A DNA stretch of 64,000 bases. Origin: Actinotalea solisilvae. GTDB lineage: Bacteria > Actinomycetota > Actinomycetes > Actinomycetales > Cellulomonadaceae. The notes under the pieces were generated by a model, which saw only the letters and a list, made by a program, of their open reading frames with translations, ran no database searches and was not told where the DNA came from. The stretch lies in NCBI RefSeq assembly GCF_016464425.1, contig NZ_JADDKQ010000025.1, positions 1 to 64,000 on the forward strand, given 5' to 3'. The translations under genes and the position numbers were made by a program. Shown here piece after piece: positions 18,587 to 26,969 of this stretch (the stretch's first letter is position 1; each line of letters begins with the position of its first letter).

Positions 18587-19840
18587 ATGGTGACTGCTGC
18601 GCGCATCGAGGCCACGGCCTCCACCGCGGCCGACAGGGTCCTCGGCGGCTTCGCCCGGGCGTTCGCGTGGTTCACCGCGCGCCCCTGGTGGCAGCAGGTG
18701 GGCATCGTGTGGGCGCTCGGCCGGGTCTTCTCGGTGCTCGTCGTGCTCACGGTCGCGCGCATGCAGGCCGAGAACCCGTGGTCGCCCGTGCGGCCCGGGT
18801 ACTTCGAGTACATCGACGGCTGGGACGCCGGCTGGTACCACAAGATCTACGACGAGGGCTATCCGTCCCCGCTGCCGCGGGACGCCGAGGGGCACGTCGA
18901 GACGAACCAGTGGGCGTTCTACCCGATGCTCCCGGGGCTGTCCCGCCTGGTGCACGCCGTGACCGGCGTGGACTTCCGGTACAGCGCGCCCATCATCGCG
19001 ACGATCGCGAGCCTCGCGCTGTGCCTGGTGCTGTTCCGGCTGTTCTCGACGCGCGCCACGGCGCCGGTCGCGCTCACCGCGGTCGCGCTGTTCTCCTTCC
19101 AGCCGGCCGCGCCGATCCTGCAGTTCGGCTACGGCGAGTCCCTCGGGATGCTCCTGCTCGTGGGGATCTTCCTGCTCGTGCTCCAGCACCGGTACTACGC
19201 GGCGGTCCCGCTCGTGCTCGTCATGAGCGTCACGCGGCCGATGGCGGCCCCGCTCGCGCTCACCCTGCTGCTGCTGGGCATCGGCTGGTTCATGCGGCGC
19301 GACCGCGAGCCGGTCGACGCGCGGCGGTGGTGGGGCCTCGGCGTGCTCACCGCGGTCTCGGGCCTCGCGACGTTCGTGTGGCCGGCGGTCGCCGCCGTGA
19401 CGACCGGCGAGCTCACGGCGTACTTCCAGACCGAGGGCGCGTGGCGCGGCGACGAGCACCCGCTGCCGGGCCAGCTGTGGTTCAACATCGGGATCCGGCT
19501 GTTCGGGCGGCCCTTCGGGCTGCTCGCGCCGATCCTCTTCGGGCTCGGGCTGGTCGTCGTCATGGCGACCAGGACCGTCCGTCGGCTCGGCGCGCTGATG
19601 TACCTCTGGACCGCCGTCTACCTCTTCTACCTGCTGGGCACGATCGCGCCCAACGGGTCGCTGTTCCGGCTCATGATGCCGACGTTCCCGCTGTTCCTGG
19701 CGGCGTCGATGGCGTCGAGCTCCAAGGCCTACCGGACCGCGCTGATCATCGGCTCGATGGTCGCCCAGATCGTCTGGGTCGCCTGGCTGTGGCACTGGTC
19801 GGGCGTCGGGCTCCACGGTGCGCGAGAGTCGAACCCCTAG
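18587..19840 (+). CDS. PIG-V-like mannosyltransferase, multi-pass membrane protein
   Basis: A 417-residue polytopic membrane protein. The first extracytoplasmic loop reads DGWDAGWYHKIYDEGY, the aspartate-containing motif of polyprenyl-phosphate-sugar dependent transferases, followed by NQWAFYPMLPGL, as in PIG-V-like enzymes (PF04188). About nine hydrophobic stretches follow. It probably transfers mannose from a lipid carrier to a lipid or protein acceptor outside the membrane. A GTG two codons earlier is an alternative start. It ends 33 bases before the LigD-like gene, so the two may be co-transcribed despite unrelated functions. Confidence 0.82.
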   Translation: MVTAARIEATASTAADRVLGGFARAFAWFTARPWWQQVGIVWALGRVFSVLVVLTVARMQAENPWSPVRPGYFEYIDGWDAGWYHKIYDEGYPSPLPRDAEGHVETNQWAFYPMLPGLSRLVHAVTGVDFRYSAPIIATIASLALCLVLFRLFSTRATAPVALTAVALFSFQPAAPILQFGYGESLGMLLLVGIFLLVLQHRYYAAVPLVLVMSVTRPMAAPLALTLLLLGIGWFMRRDREPVDARRWWGLGVLTAVSGLATFVWPAVAAVTTGELTAYFQTEGAWRGDEHPLPGQLWFNIGIRLFGRPFGLLAPILFGLGLVVVMATRTVRRLGALMYLWTAVYLFYLLGTIAPNGSLFRLMMPTFPLFLAASMASSSKAYRTALIIGSMVAQIVWVAWLWHWSGVGLHGARESNP

Positions 19841-19873
19841 GGACGGCACGAGCAGCGGCACGGGGGTGGCCGG

Positions 19874-21490
19874 GTGGCGAGGAAGCGCGACGCGCGCACG
19901 GGCGAGCTCGAGACCTACCGGTCGATGCGCGACTTCAGCCGCACGGCCGAGCCGGCCGGCGGGCCGCCCGAGCCGGAGCCCGACGGCGCCCTGAGGTTCG
20001 TCGTCCAGCGCCACCGCGCGCGCCGGCTGCACTACGACCTGCGGTTCGAGATGGGCGGCGTGCTCGCCAGCTGGGCCGTGCCACGCGGCCCGACGCTCGA
20101 CCCGGCGGCGCGGCGGATGGCCGTCCACGTCGAGGACCACCCGCTCGAGTACGCCGACTTCGAGGGCGTCATCCCCTCCGGCGAGTACGGCGGCGGCGAC
20201 GTCATCGTGTGGGACCGGGGCACGTGGGAGCCCCACGGCACCGACGACCCGGTGGCCGCGGTCGCTGCGGGCGAGCTGCACGCCGAGATGCACGGCGAGC
20301 GCCTGCGCGGGCGCCTCGTGCTCGTGCGCCGCGGCGAGGCCGACGAGCACGGCAAGGAGCAGTGGCTCCTGCTCCACAAGCGCGACGAGCACGCGGTCGA
20401 GGGCTGGGACGCCGAGGACCACCCGACGTCCGTCGTCTCGGGCCGCACCAACGACGAGGTGAAGGCCGACCCCGACCGGCTGTGGCGCTCGGACCTGCCC
20501 GCCGCCGAGGCGTCGATCGAGCTCCACCCGCCGGTGCCCGCGGGCCCGACGGACGACGAGCTCGCGGCGCTCGACGACCTCGGCGCGGGCGGCACGTGGG
20601 AGGTCCTGGGCCGCAGCCTGCGCCTGACCAACCTCGACAAGGTGCTCTTCCCCGGTCGCGACGGCGAGCCGGACGTCACCAAGCGCGAGCTCGTGCGCTA
20701 CGCGGCGCGCATCGCACCCGTCGTCCTGCCGTACCTGCGCGGTCGGCCGCTCAACATGCACCGCTACCCCGACGGCGCGGCCAAGAAGGGGTTCTGGCAC
20801 AAGCAGCTCCCCTCGCACGCGCCCGCGTGGGTGCCGCGCTGGGACAACCCCGAGGCCGACGACGGCGAGAGCACGACCTACCTCGTCGTCGACGAGCCCG
20901 CGGCGCTGGTCTGGGCGGCGAACTTCGGGGCCCTCGAGTGGCACGCGTGGACGTCCCGAGCGGCCGACCCGCACCACCCGACCTACGCGCTCGTCGACAT
21001 CGACCCGGGCCCGTCGACCGCGTGGGACGACGTGGTCCTGCTCGCGCGCCTGCACCGCGACGCCTTCGCCCACCTCGGCGTGCGGGCGTACCCCAAGCTC
21101 ACGGGGCGGCGGGGCATCCAGGTGTGGGTGCCGATCGCCGTCAGGCCGGGCTTCGACGAGGCGCGCGCGTGGGTCGAGCGGCTCTCGAAGACCGTGGGCG
21201 CCGTGGTGCCCGACCTCGTGAGCTGGCGGTGGGAGGTGCGCGACCGTGGCGGCCAGGCGCGGCTCGACTACACGCAGAACGCGATCAACAAGACGCTCGT
21301 CGCCCCGTACAGCCCGCGCGCGGCGGCCGGGGCGCCGGTGTCGGCGCCGATCACCTGGGACGAGCTCGACGAGGAGTGGCTCCGCCCCGACGCGTTCACG
21401 ATCCGCACGGTCCTCGACCGCCTCGCCGACCGCGGCGACCCCTTCCGCGGGGTGCTCGAACCCGGCCAGACCCTCCCGCCCCTCACCTGA
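19874..21490 (+). CDS. LigD-like protein: 3'-phosphoesterase + primase/polymerase domains, no ligase domain
   Basis: A 538-residue DNA repair protein of the bacterial NHEJ type. Residues about 40-160 are the phosphoesterase domain: H47 with H53-Y-D55-L-R57, and PLEYADFEGVIPSGEYGGG. Residues about 245-538 are the archaeo-eukaryotic primase-type polymerase domain, starting LRLTNLDKVLFPG and carrying the metal-binding pair D375-I-D377 in VDIDPG. The order PE-Pol with the ligase module missing differs from full LigD. An ATP-dependent ligase gene lies convergently just downstream. No Ku gene is in the window. GTG start. Confidence 0.9.
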   Translation: MARKRDARTGELETYRSMRDFSRTAEPAGGPPEPEPDGALRFVVQRHRARRLHYDLRFEMGGVLASWAVPRGPTLDPAARRMAVHVEDHPLEYADFEGVIPSGEYGGGDVIVWDRGTWEPHGTDDPVAAVAAGELHAEMHGERLRGRLVLVRRGEADEHGKEQWLLLHKRDEHAVEGWDAEDHPTSVVSGRTNDEVKADPDRLWRSDLPAAEASIELHPPVPAGPTDDELAALDDLGAGGTWEVLGRSLRLTNLDKVLFPGRDGEPDVTKRELVRYAARIAPVVLPYLRGRPLNMHRYPDGAAKKGFWHKQLPSHAPAWVPRWDNPEADDGESTTYLVVDEPAALVWAANFGALEWHAWTSRAADPHHPTYALVDIDPGPSTAWDDVVLLARLHRDAFAHLGVRAYPKLTGRRGIQVWVPIAVRPGFDEARAWVERLSKTVGAVVPDLVSWRWEVRDRGGQARLDYTQNAINKTLVAPYSPRAAAGAPVSAPITWDELDEEWLRPDAFTIRTVLDRLADRGDPFRGVLEPGQTLPPLT

Positions 21491-21520
21491 CCCGTCGGCC
21501 CCACCGCCCCCGCCCTTCTC

Positions 21521-21592
21521 GCCGAGGTCGCTGGTTCACGTCGAGGTCGCTGGTTGCAACCAGCGACCTCGACGGCAACCAGCGACCTCGGC
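21521..21592. repeat. Nested palindromic element between convergent DNA-repair genes
   Basis: Four copies of one motif stand in the order forward, forward, reverse, reverse. The inner pair forms a perfect 32-bp palindrome with no loop (21541-21572: TCGAGGTCGCTGGTTG and its complement). The outer pair is a perfect 16-bp repeat (GCCGAGGTCGCTGGTT at 21521-21536, AACCAGCGACCTCGGC at 21577-21592). It could terminate transcription from both sides, since the flanking genes converge here. The core GCCGAGGTCG reappears in the element at 36.7 kb, so this may be a dispersed repeat family. Confidence 0.85.
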
Positions 21593-21615
21593 GTGGGTGG
21601 GTGGTGCTGTCGGCG

Positions 21616-23148
21616 TCAGGGGGTGGCGAGGGCGCGGACCGTGTCGATCGTGTCCGCCTCCGACGCCGGCTTGTCGTCGCGGTAGCGCAGCACGCGTGCG
21701 AAGCGCAGGGCGACGCCGCCGGGGTAGCGGGTCGAGCGCTGGAGGCCGTCGAACGCGATCTCGACGACCTGCTCGGGGCGGAGGGTGACGGTCCAGCCGT
21801 CGTCGGCGACCTCGAGCTCGCGGAAGCGCTCCGTCTGCCACGCGAGCATCGCGTCGGTCATGCCCTTGAACGTCTTGCCGAGCATGACGAAGCCGCCGGC
21901 GCCGTCGCGCGCGCCGAGGTGGATGTTGGAGAGCATCCCGGCGCGGCGGCCGGACCCGCGCTCGACGGCGAGCACCACGAGGTCGAGCGTGTGCCGTGGC
22001 TTGACCTTGACCCACGCCGCGCCGCGGCGGCCCGCCTCGTACGGCGCGGCGGCGTCCTTGACGATGACGCCCTCCTGGCCCGCGGCGACCCAGCGGGCGA
22101 ACGCCTCCTGCGCGACGTCGGCGTCGCCGGTGGTCACGCGCTCGACGACGTGCCCCGCCGCGACCGCGTCGAGCACCGCGAGGCGCTCGGCGAGCGGCAC
22201 GCCCATGAGGTCGCGCCCGTCCACGTGCAGCACGTCGAAGAAGAACGGGCTCAGGGCCATCGCGGAGGCGACGTCGGCGTCGCGCGTCGCGCTGCGGGAC
22301 GCCGTCTCCTGGAACGGGCGCGGGCGGCCGGACGCGTCGAGCGCGAGCGCCTCGCCGTCGAGCACCGCCGCGCGCACGGGCAGCGAGCGCGCGACCTCGA
22401 CCACCTCCGGCACGCGCGCGGTGATGTCGTCGAGGCTGCGCGTGACCACGAGGACGTCGTCCCCGTCGCGGTGCACCTGGATCCGGATGCCGTCGAGCTT
22501 CGCGTCGACGACGACGGGCCGGCCGGCGAAACCCGCCACCGCGGCGGCGACGTCGGGCGCCGAGGCCGCGAGCATGGGCCGGACCGGCCGCCCGACCGTG
22601 AGCGTGAAGGCGGCCAGCGCCGCGAGGGCGTCGTCGGGCGACGCGGCCCCGAGCGCCGCGGACGCCACGGGCTCGGTCGCGCCCGCGAGCATCGCCGCGC
22701 GCCGGACGGCGTCGGCCGGGACGCCGGCGGCCTCGGCGACGGCGTCGAGCAGCAGCGCGTCGAGCGCGCCCTGGCGCAGGTCCCCGGACACGAGCCCCGC
22801 GAGGAGCCGCTGCTCGTCGGCGGTCGCGGCGCCGAAGAGGTCGGCCGCGAGGGCCGCGCGCGTGGTCGCCGACCCCGACCCGGACAGCCCCGCCATGGTC
22901 TCGAAGGCGGCGTCGACCGCGAGCACCTCGAGCGACGGCTCGGCGGCGGGCGCCGGCATCGACGCGAGGGACCGGTAGCCGAGGCCCGTGCGCCGCTGGC
23001 GCAGCTCGCCGCCGAGGTAGCGCGCGACCACGGGCAGCTCCTCGGGCTCCGCGCGGCGCAGCACCTCGACGAGCAGCGCGCGCTTGGCGAGCCGGGACCG
23101 CGTGGCGGCGAGCGCGGACGAGGTGGCGGCGACGTCGGCGAGCAGCAT
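21616..23148 (-). CDS. ligB: ATP-dependent DNA ligase LigB
   Basis: A 510-residue ATP-dependent ligase closely resembling mycobacterial LigB in order and wording. The N-terminal helical domain begins MLLADVAATSSALAATRSRL; the nucleotidyltransferase motif I is DAKLDGIRIQVH with the adenylated lysine at K217; VLDGEALAL, FFFDVLHVDG and GVIVKDA follow as motifs III, IIIa and IV; AAWVKVKP is motif V. The C-terminal OB part has MLSNIHLGARD and MLGKTFKGMTDAML. The ATG at MLLADV is preferred to a GTG eight codons upstream on homology. It faces the LigD-like gene tail to tail; it could supply a missing ligase activity in trans, but LigB alone is usually non-essential nick repair. Confidence 0.95.
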   Translation of the reverse strand: MLLADVAATSSALAATRSRLAKRALLVEVLRRAEPEELPVVARYLGGELRQRRTGLGYRSLASMPAPAAEPSLEVLAVDAAFETMAGLSGSGSATTRAALAADLFGAATADEQRLLAGLVSGDLRQGALDALLLDAVAEAAGVPADAVRRAAMLAGATEPVASAALGAASPDDALAALAAFTLTVGRPVRPMLAASAPDVAAAVAGFAGRPVVVDAKLDGIRIQVHRDGDDVLVVTRSLDDITARVPEVVEVARSLPVRAAVLDGEALALDASGRPRPFQETASRSATRDADVASAMALSPFFFDVLHVDGRDLMGVPLAERLAVLDAVAAGHVVERVTTGDADVAQEAFARWVAAGQEGVIVKDAAAPYEAGRRGAAWVKVKPRHTLDLVVLAVERGSGRRAGMLSNIHLGARDGAGGFVMLGKTFKGMTDAMLAWQTERFRELEVADDGWTVTLRPEQVVEIAFDGLQRSTRYPGGVALRFARVLRYRDDKPASEADTIDTVRALATP

Positions 23149-23196
23149 GGGCGTCACGCTACGCACGCCCACCCACGTCGTCGCGTCGTCGCGCGG

Positions 23197-25278
23197 TCAG
23201 GCCGGGTGGACCGGGAGGTGCTCGGACCACCAGCGCAGGACGTGCTCGAACCTGGCGATGCGGTGCCGGGGCCTGCCCGACCGGGTCAGCTCGTGGCCCT
23301 CGCCCGGGAACAGCAGCAGCTCGGCGTGGACGCCGCGGCGCTTGAGCTCGACGAACCACCGCTGCCCCTGCTCGACAGGGCAGCGCCAGTCCTGCTCCGA
23401 GTGGATCACCAGGGTCGGCGTCCGCACGCGGTCGACGTGCGCCATCGGCGACTGCGCGGCGAGCGCGGCGGCGGCCTCGGGCGACGTCGCGTCGCCGAGG
23501 TACCCGAGCCCGAAGAACCAGCCGATGTCGCTCGACCCGACGAAGCTCACGGGGTCGAGGAACCCGCGCTCGACGATCGCGGCCGCGAAGCGCTCGGTCC
23601 GCGTCGTGAGCCAGGCGGTCATGTACCCGCCGTAGGAGCCGCCCATGACGCCGACGCGCTCGCGGTCGAGCGGCAGCCCCGGGTCGGCGAGCGCGCCGTC
23701 GAGCAGGGCGAGCACGTCGTCGGCGTCGACCGTGCCGAAGCCGCGGTGGATGGCCCGGCCGTGCGCGCGGCCGTACCCCGCGGAGCCGCGCGGGTTGCCG
23801 AGCACGACGGCGTACCCCGCCTCGGTGAGCGTCTGGACCTCGTCGAACAGCGCGTGCGTGTACTGGGCGAACGGGCCGCCGTGGATCATGAGGATCGTGG
23901 CGTGCGGCCCGGGGCCGTGCCGGTCCGCGTCAGGCAGCGCGACCCAGCCGTGCACGGGGTAGCCGTCCGGCGCGGTCGCGGTGAGCTCGCGGGCCTCGCG
24001 CACGCGCCCGGTCGCGCGCAGCGCCGCCGAGAGGTCGGTCAGCGCTGTGCTCGCCCCGGCCGGGTCGACCGCGTGCACGTCGCCCGCGGAGAGCGGTCCG
24101 GCCGCGGCGACGACGACGGCGCCGGCCGCCGCGTCGACGGCCGTCACCACTGCGGGCGCGTCGACGAGGACGCGCGGGGCGGCGCCCTCGGCCGCCGCGG
24201 CGAGCGCGAGGAGCACGACGGCGCCGCGCCGCTGGTCCGCCACGAGGACGTCGTCGGACGTCACGGCGAGCACGCCGGGGACGAGGTCGGTCGTCTCGAC
24301 GTCCGTGTGGCGCCGCGGGGCGACGGGCGGGGCCTCGCCGGCGTCGCCGGCGTCGCCGGAGGCGTCGGCCAGGAGCGCGCGGGCCGCGCCGAGGTCGAGC
24401 GAGAACAGCCCGGTCTGCGCCGCGACGAAGTCGAGGCGCGACGGCCCCTGGTCGCCCGCGAGGAACCACAGCGTGCGCCCGTCCGGCGAGGGCTGGACTG
24501 TCTCGACGGAGAGGGTCGAGCCGCGCGCGGCGTCCGTGAGTGGCCGGGGGAGCGGCGGCTCGCCGGACCCGGGCCCCCGCCGGGCGTCCACGAGCACCGC
24601 GTCGCGCAGGAGGTCCTCCTCGCGGCCGGGGTGCGTCGCGGTGACGGCGACGAGCGCGTCGCCGTCGGGCAGCCACCGGTGGCCGGCGACGTCCTGGTCA
24701 CCCGCCGTGAGCTGCACGGGCTCGGGGACGTCGCCGGAGGGCGCGGTCCCCGGCTCCGGGTCGCCGGGCACGTCGACGACGAAGACCTGCTGCGGGCGGT
24801 CGCGGACGAACCCGACGCCGTCGCCCCGGTAGCGGAAGGTCGTGATGTGCCGCGGCGGCTCGCCGCCGGCGTCCTCGCCCTCGACGTAGCGACCGGCCTC
24901 CGGCACGCGCGCGAGGTAGGCGATGCGGGCGCCGTCGGGCGAGAAGCGCGGCTCGGACGCACCGAGCGGGGCGTCGGTGACCCGCACCGGCTCGCCGCCG
25001 TGCGCGTCGACGACGTGGACCTGCGGCGTGCCCTTCGGCTCCGCGCGCACGAACGCGACGCGCCGGCCGTCGGGCGACCACGCGGGCGCGGTGTCGCGGT
25101 GCCCGCGCGTCAGGGGGCGCGGCGCGCGCGAGCCGTCGACGGGCACCGTCCAGAGGCCCCCGACGTACTCGTCGGTGCCCGGGTCGGGCGCGGTGACGGA
25201 CACGACGACGGTCGTGCCGTCGGGGCTGAGCGCCGGGGCGCCGGGGACACGCAGGAGCGGGAGGTCGGAGGGGAGCAC
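23197..25278 (-). CDS. S9 (prolyl oligopeptidase-like) serine peptidase
   Basis: A 693-residue peptidase with an N-terminal WD40-like beta-propeller (SPDGTTVVVS, WSPDGRRVAFVRA, FSPDGARIAYLA) and a C-terminal alpha/beta hydrolase domain. The triad is visible: S548 in GVMGGSYGGYM, D630 in HSEQDWRCP and H662 in GEGHELT. The oxyanion region is MIHGGPFAQY. The family includes acylaminoacyl peptidases and dipeptidyl peptidases that cleave short peptides. No signal peptide, so cytoplasmic. GTG start; the gene lies 48 bases upstream of ligB on the same strand and may be read with it. Confidence 0.93.
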   Translation of the reverse strand: MLPSDLPLLRVPGAPALSPDGTTVVVSVTAPDPGTDEYVGGLWTVPVDGSRAPRPLTRGHRDTAPAWSPDGRRVAFVRAEPKGTPQVHVVDAHGGEPVRVTDAPLGASEPRFSPDGARIAYLARVPEAGRYVEGEDAGGEPPRHITTFRYRGDGVGFVRDRPQQVFVVDVPGDPEPGTAPSGDVPEPVQLTAGDQDVAGHRWLPDGDALVAVTATHPGREEDLLRDAVLVDARRGPGSGEPPLPRPLTDAARGSTLSVETVQPSPDGRTLWFLAGDQGPSRLDFVAAQTGLFSLDLGAARALLADASGDAGDAGEAPPVAPRRHTDVETTDLVPGVLAVTSDDVLVADQRRGAVVLLALAAAAEGAAPRVLVDAPAVVTAVDAAAGAVVVAAAGPLSAGDVHAVDPAGASTALTDLSAALRATGRVREARELTATAPDGYPVHGWVALPDADRHGPGPHATILMIHGGPFAQYTHALFDEVQTLTEAGYAVVLGNPRGSAGYGRAHGRAIHRGFGTVDADDVLALLDGALADPGLPLDRERVGVMGGSYGGYMTAWLTTRTERFAAAIVERGFLDPVSFVGSSDIGWFFGLGYLGDATSPEAAAALAAQSPMAHVDRVRTPTLVIHSEQDWRCPVEQGQRWFVELKRRGVHAELLLFPGEGHELTRSGRPRHRIARFEHVLRWWSEHLPVHPA

Positions 25279-25339
25279 GCACCGAACCTACGGCGCGCGC
25301 ACGACGCCGCGCACGTCGCCCCGGGGCACGCCCGCGGGC

Positions 25340-26842
25340 TCAGGACCGGCTGTGCTTCTCCAGGAAGGCGAAGACCTCGGACTCCTCGACGCCCGGGAAC
25401 GTGCCGCTCGGCAGCGGGGCGAGGATCTGGGCGTGCACGGCGGCGCTCGGCCACGCCTGCGCCGACCATCGCGCAGCCAGCTCCGGGTCGGCCTGGCGGC
25501 AGCACGTCGGGTCCGGGCACGTCGAGCGCGTGCGCGTCGTCGTCTCGCGCCCCCGGAACCACCGGGCGGCCGCGAACGGCACACCGACGCTGATCGAGAA
25601 CCCGCCCGACGCCGAGTAGCCCGTCTGCGTCGAGGCCCAGTACGTGCCCGCGGGGGTGTCCGTGTACTGGTGGTACTCGGTGGTGCGGTCGCGCCGCGTG
25701 AACGCCCGGCGCGCGGGCCACTGCCGGCACACGAGCTGGCCCTCGACGGCGCCGGTGCCGTCGACGGGGAACGGCATCCCGTCGTTCTCGTAGCCCTTGT
25801 AGAGCGCGCCGTCGTCGCCGACGCGCAGGAAGTGCAGGCGCAGGTCGAGGTGGCTCGTCAGCAGGTTGGTCATGCGCTGGGCCGCCGTCTCGTGCGTGAC
25901 GCCGAACGCGTCCCGGAAGTCCTCGACCGCGAGGTCTTTCGCCTTCTTCGCGTCGGCGAGGAACGCGACGGCGGCCGTGCGGGGGAGCAGGCACGCGGCC
26001 GCGAAGTAGTTGATCTCGATGCGCTGGCGCAGGAAGTCGGCGTAGTCGGCGGGCCGCTCGTGGCCCAGCACGCGGTGCGCGATCGCCTGGAGCGCGAGCG
26101 AGCGCAGGCCGTGCCCGCCGGGGATCGACGCGGGCGGCAGGTAGATCCGCCCGCCCGCCAGGTCGGTCACGGTGCGGGTCGAGTGCGGCAGGTCGTCGAC
26201 GTGGATGAGCGTGAAGCCGAGGTGCTCGGCCATGCGCGCGACGCTGCGGTGGGTCAGCGCGCCGGACGTGTACCCGCCCGTGCGCAGCGCCTCCTCGGCG
26301 GCCTCCTCGATCTCGGGCAGGTAGTTGTCGCGCTCGCGCATCCAGCGCCGCAGCGCGGTGTTGGCCCGGCGCGCCTCCTCGGGCGTGGCGATGGAGGCGT
26401 CCGCCCGGCGCGTGAGCTCGGCGTGCAGGCCGACGAGTGCCTCGAGCGCCTCGGTCGGCAGGCTCTTGCCGGGCCGGACGGCCGGCAGGCCCAGGCCCGC
26501 GTAGAGCGGGCTGCGCTGCGCCTGGTCGAGCGCGATCTCGAGCGCCGCACGGCGCGACGGCGGCTCGCTCGACAGCAGGTCCTCGACCCGCACGCCCAGC
26601 GCGCCGGCGAGGGCCGTGAGCAGCGAGAGGCGCGGCTCACGGTGCCCGTTCTCGACGAGCGACAGCTGGCTCGCCGTCGTGCCGGTGGCGGCCGCGAGCC
26701 GGTCGAGCGTCAGCCCGTGCTCGGTGCGGAAGTGGCGGATGCGCCGGCCGAGCGTGAGGAGGTCGGCGGCGGCGCGCGGCGGCGCGTCCGGGGGTGCGTC
26801 GAGGCGGATCGCGGGCGACCGGCCGCCGTCGGGAGCGGGCAT
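25340..26842 (-). CDS. RamB/ScfR-family transcriptional regulator (XRE HTH + ImmA/IrrE-like + ScfR domain)
   Basis: A 500-residue regulator. An N-terminal XRE helix-turn-helix (RHFRTEHGLTLDRLAAATGTT, then SQLSLVENGHREPRLSLL) precedes an IrrE-like segment (QAIAHRVLGHE, INYFAAACLLPRTAAVAFL). The C-terminal ScfR region is FRDAFGVTHETAAQRMTNLL and a cysteine-rich CPDPTCCRQAD. RamB-type proteins regulate acetate, propionate and glyoxylate metabolism in Actinobacteria, sensing acyl-CoA-type signals. Divergent from PEP carboxykinase, which suggests direct control of gluconeogenesis. ATG at MPAPDGG was preferred because the upstream alternative lies in the shared promoter region. Confidence 0.9.
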   Translation of the reverse strand: MPAPDGGRSPAIRLDAPPDAPPRAAADLLTLGRRIRHFRTEHGLTLDRLAAATGTTASQLSLVENGHREPRLSLLTALAGALGVRVEDLLSSEPPSRRAALEIALDQAQRSPLYAGLGLPAVRPGKSLPTEALEALVGLHAELTRRADASIATPEEARRANTALRRWMRERDNYLPEIEEAAEEALRTGGYTSGALTHRSVARMAEHLGFTLIHVDDLPHSTRTVTDLAGGRIYLPPASIPGGHGLRSLALQAIAHRVLGHERPADYADFLRQRIEINYFAAACLLPRTAAVAFLADAKKAKDLAVEDFRDAFGVTHETAAQRMTNLLTSHLDLRLHFLRVGDDGALYKGYENDGMPFPVDGTGAVEGQLVCRQWPARRAFTRRDRTTEYHQYTDTPAGTYWASTQTGYSASGGFSISVGVPFAAARWFRGRETTTRTRSTCPDPTCCRQADPELAARWSAQAWPSAAVHAQILAPLPSGTFPGVEESEVFAFLEKHSRS

Positions 26843-26857
26843 GGCGTGACGGTAGCG

Positions 26858-26875
26858 CAAGAATCACCAATCTTG
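26858..26875. promoter_or_regulatory. Inverted repeat in the regulator/pckG divergent region
   Basis: CAAGA (26858-26862) and TCTTG (26871-26875) form a short inverted repeat with an 8-bp A/T-richer centre in otherwise GC-rich DNA, 16 bp upstream of the regulator's start and about 95 bp upstream of pckG. It is a candidate operator for the RamB-like protein. It does not clearly match the published RamB box, so the assignment is tentative. Confidence 0.4.
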
Positions 26876-26969
26876 ACGGCTGGCGCGGTTGTAAGCGGCC
26901 CGTCGGAGGGTCAGTGTGGAAAGGAGCCGCAGGAACCGGCCTGCGGCCTCGGCCTGACGGAGGACGGCA

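Noticed and set aside
19815-19850. Minus-strand GGTTCGACTC resembling a tRNA T-loop at the end of the mannosyltransferase gene
   Set aside because: The T-stem does not pair well, and I cannot find matching acceptor, D or anticodon arms; it lies within and just past a coding region.
14483-21073. Very long open frames opposite or across known genes, such as a 2196-codon minus-strand frame here and a 2341-codon plus frame at 18568-25593
   Set aside because: At this GC content stops are rare in wrong frames; these translations are Arg/Pro/Ala/Gly-rich and cover clear genes on other frames. Only the 550-residue C-terminal part of the first is real.
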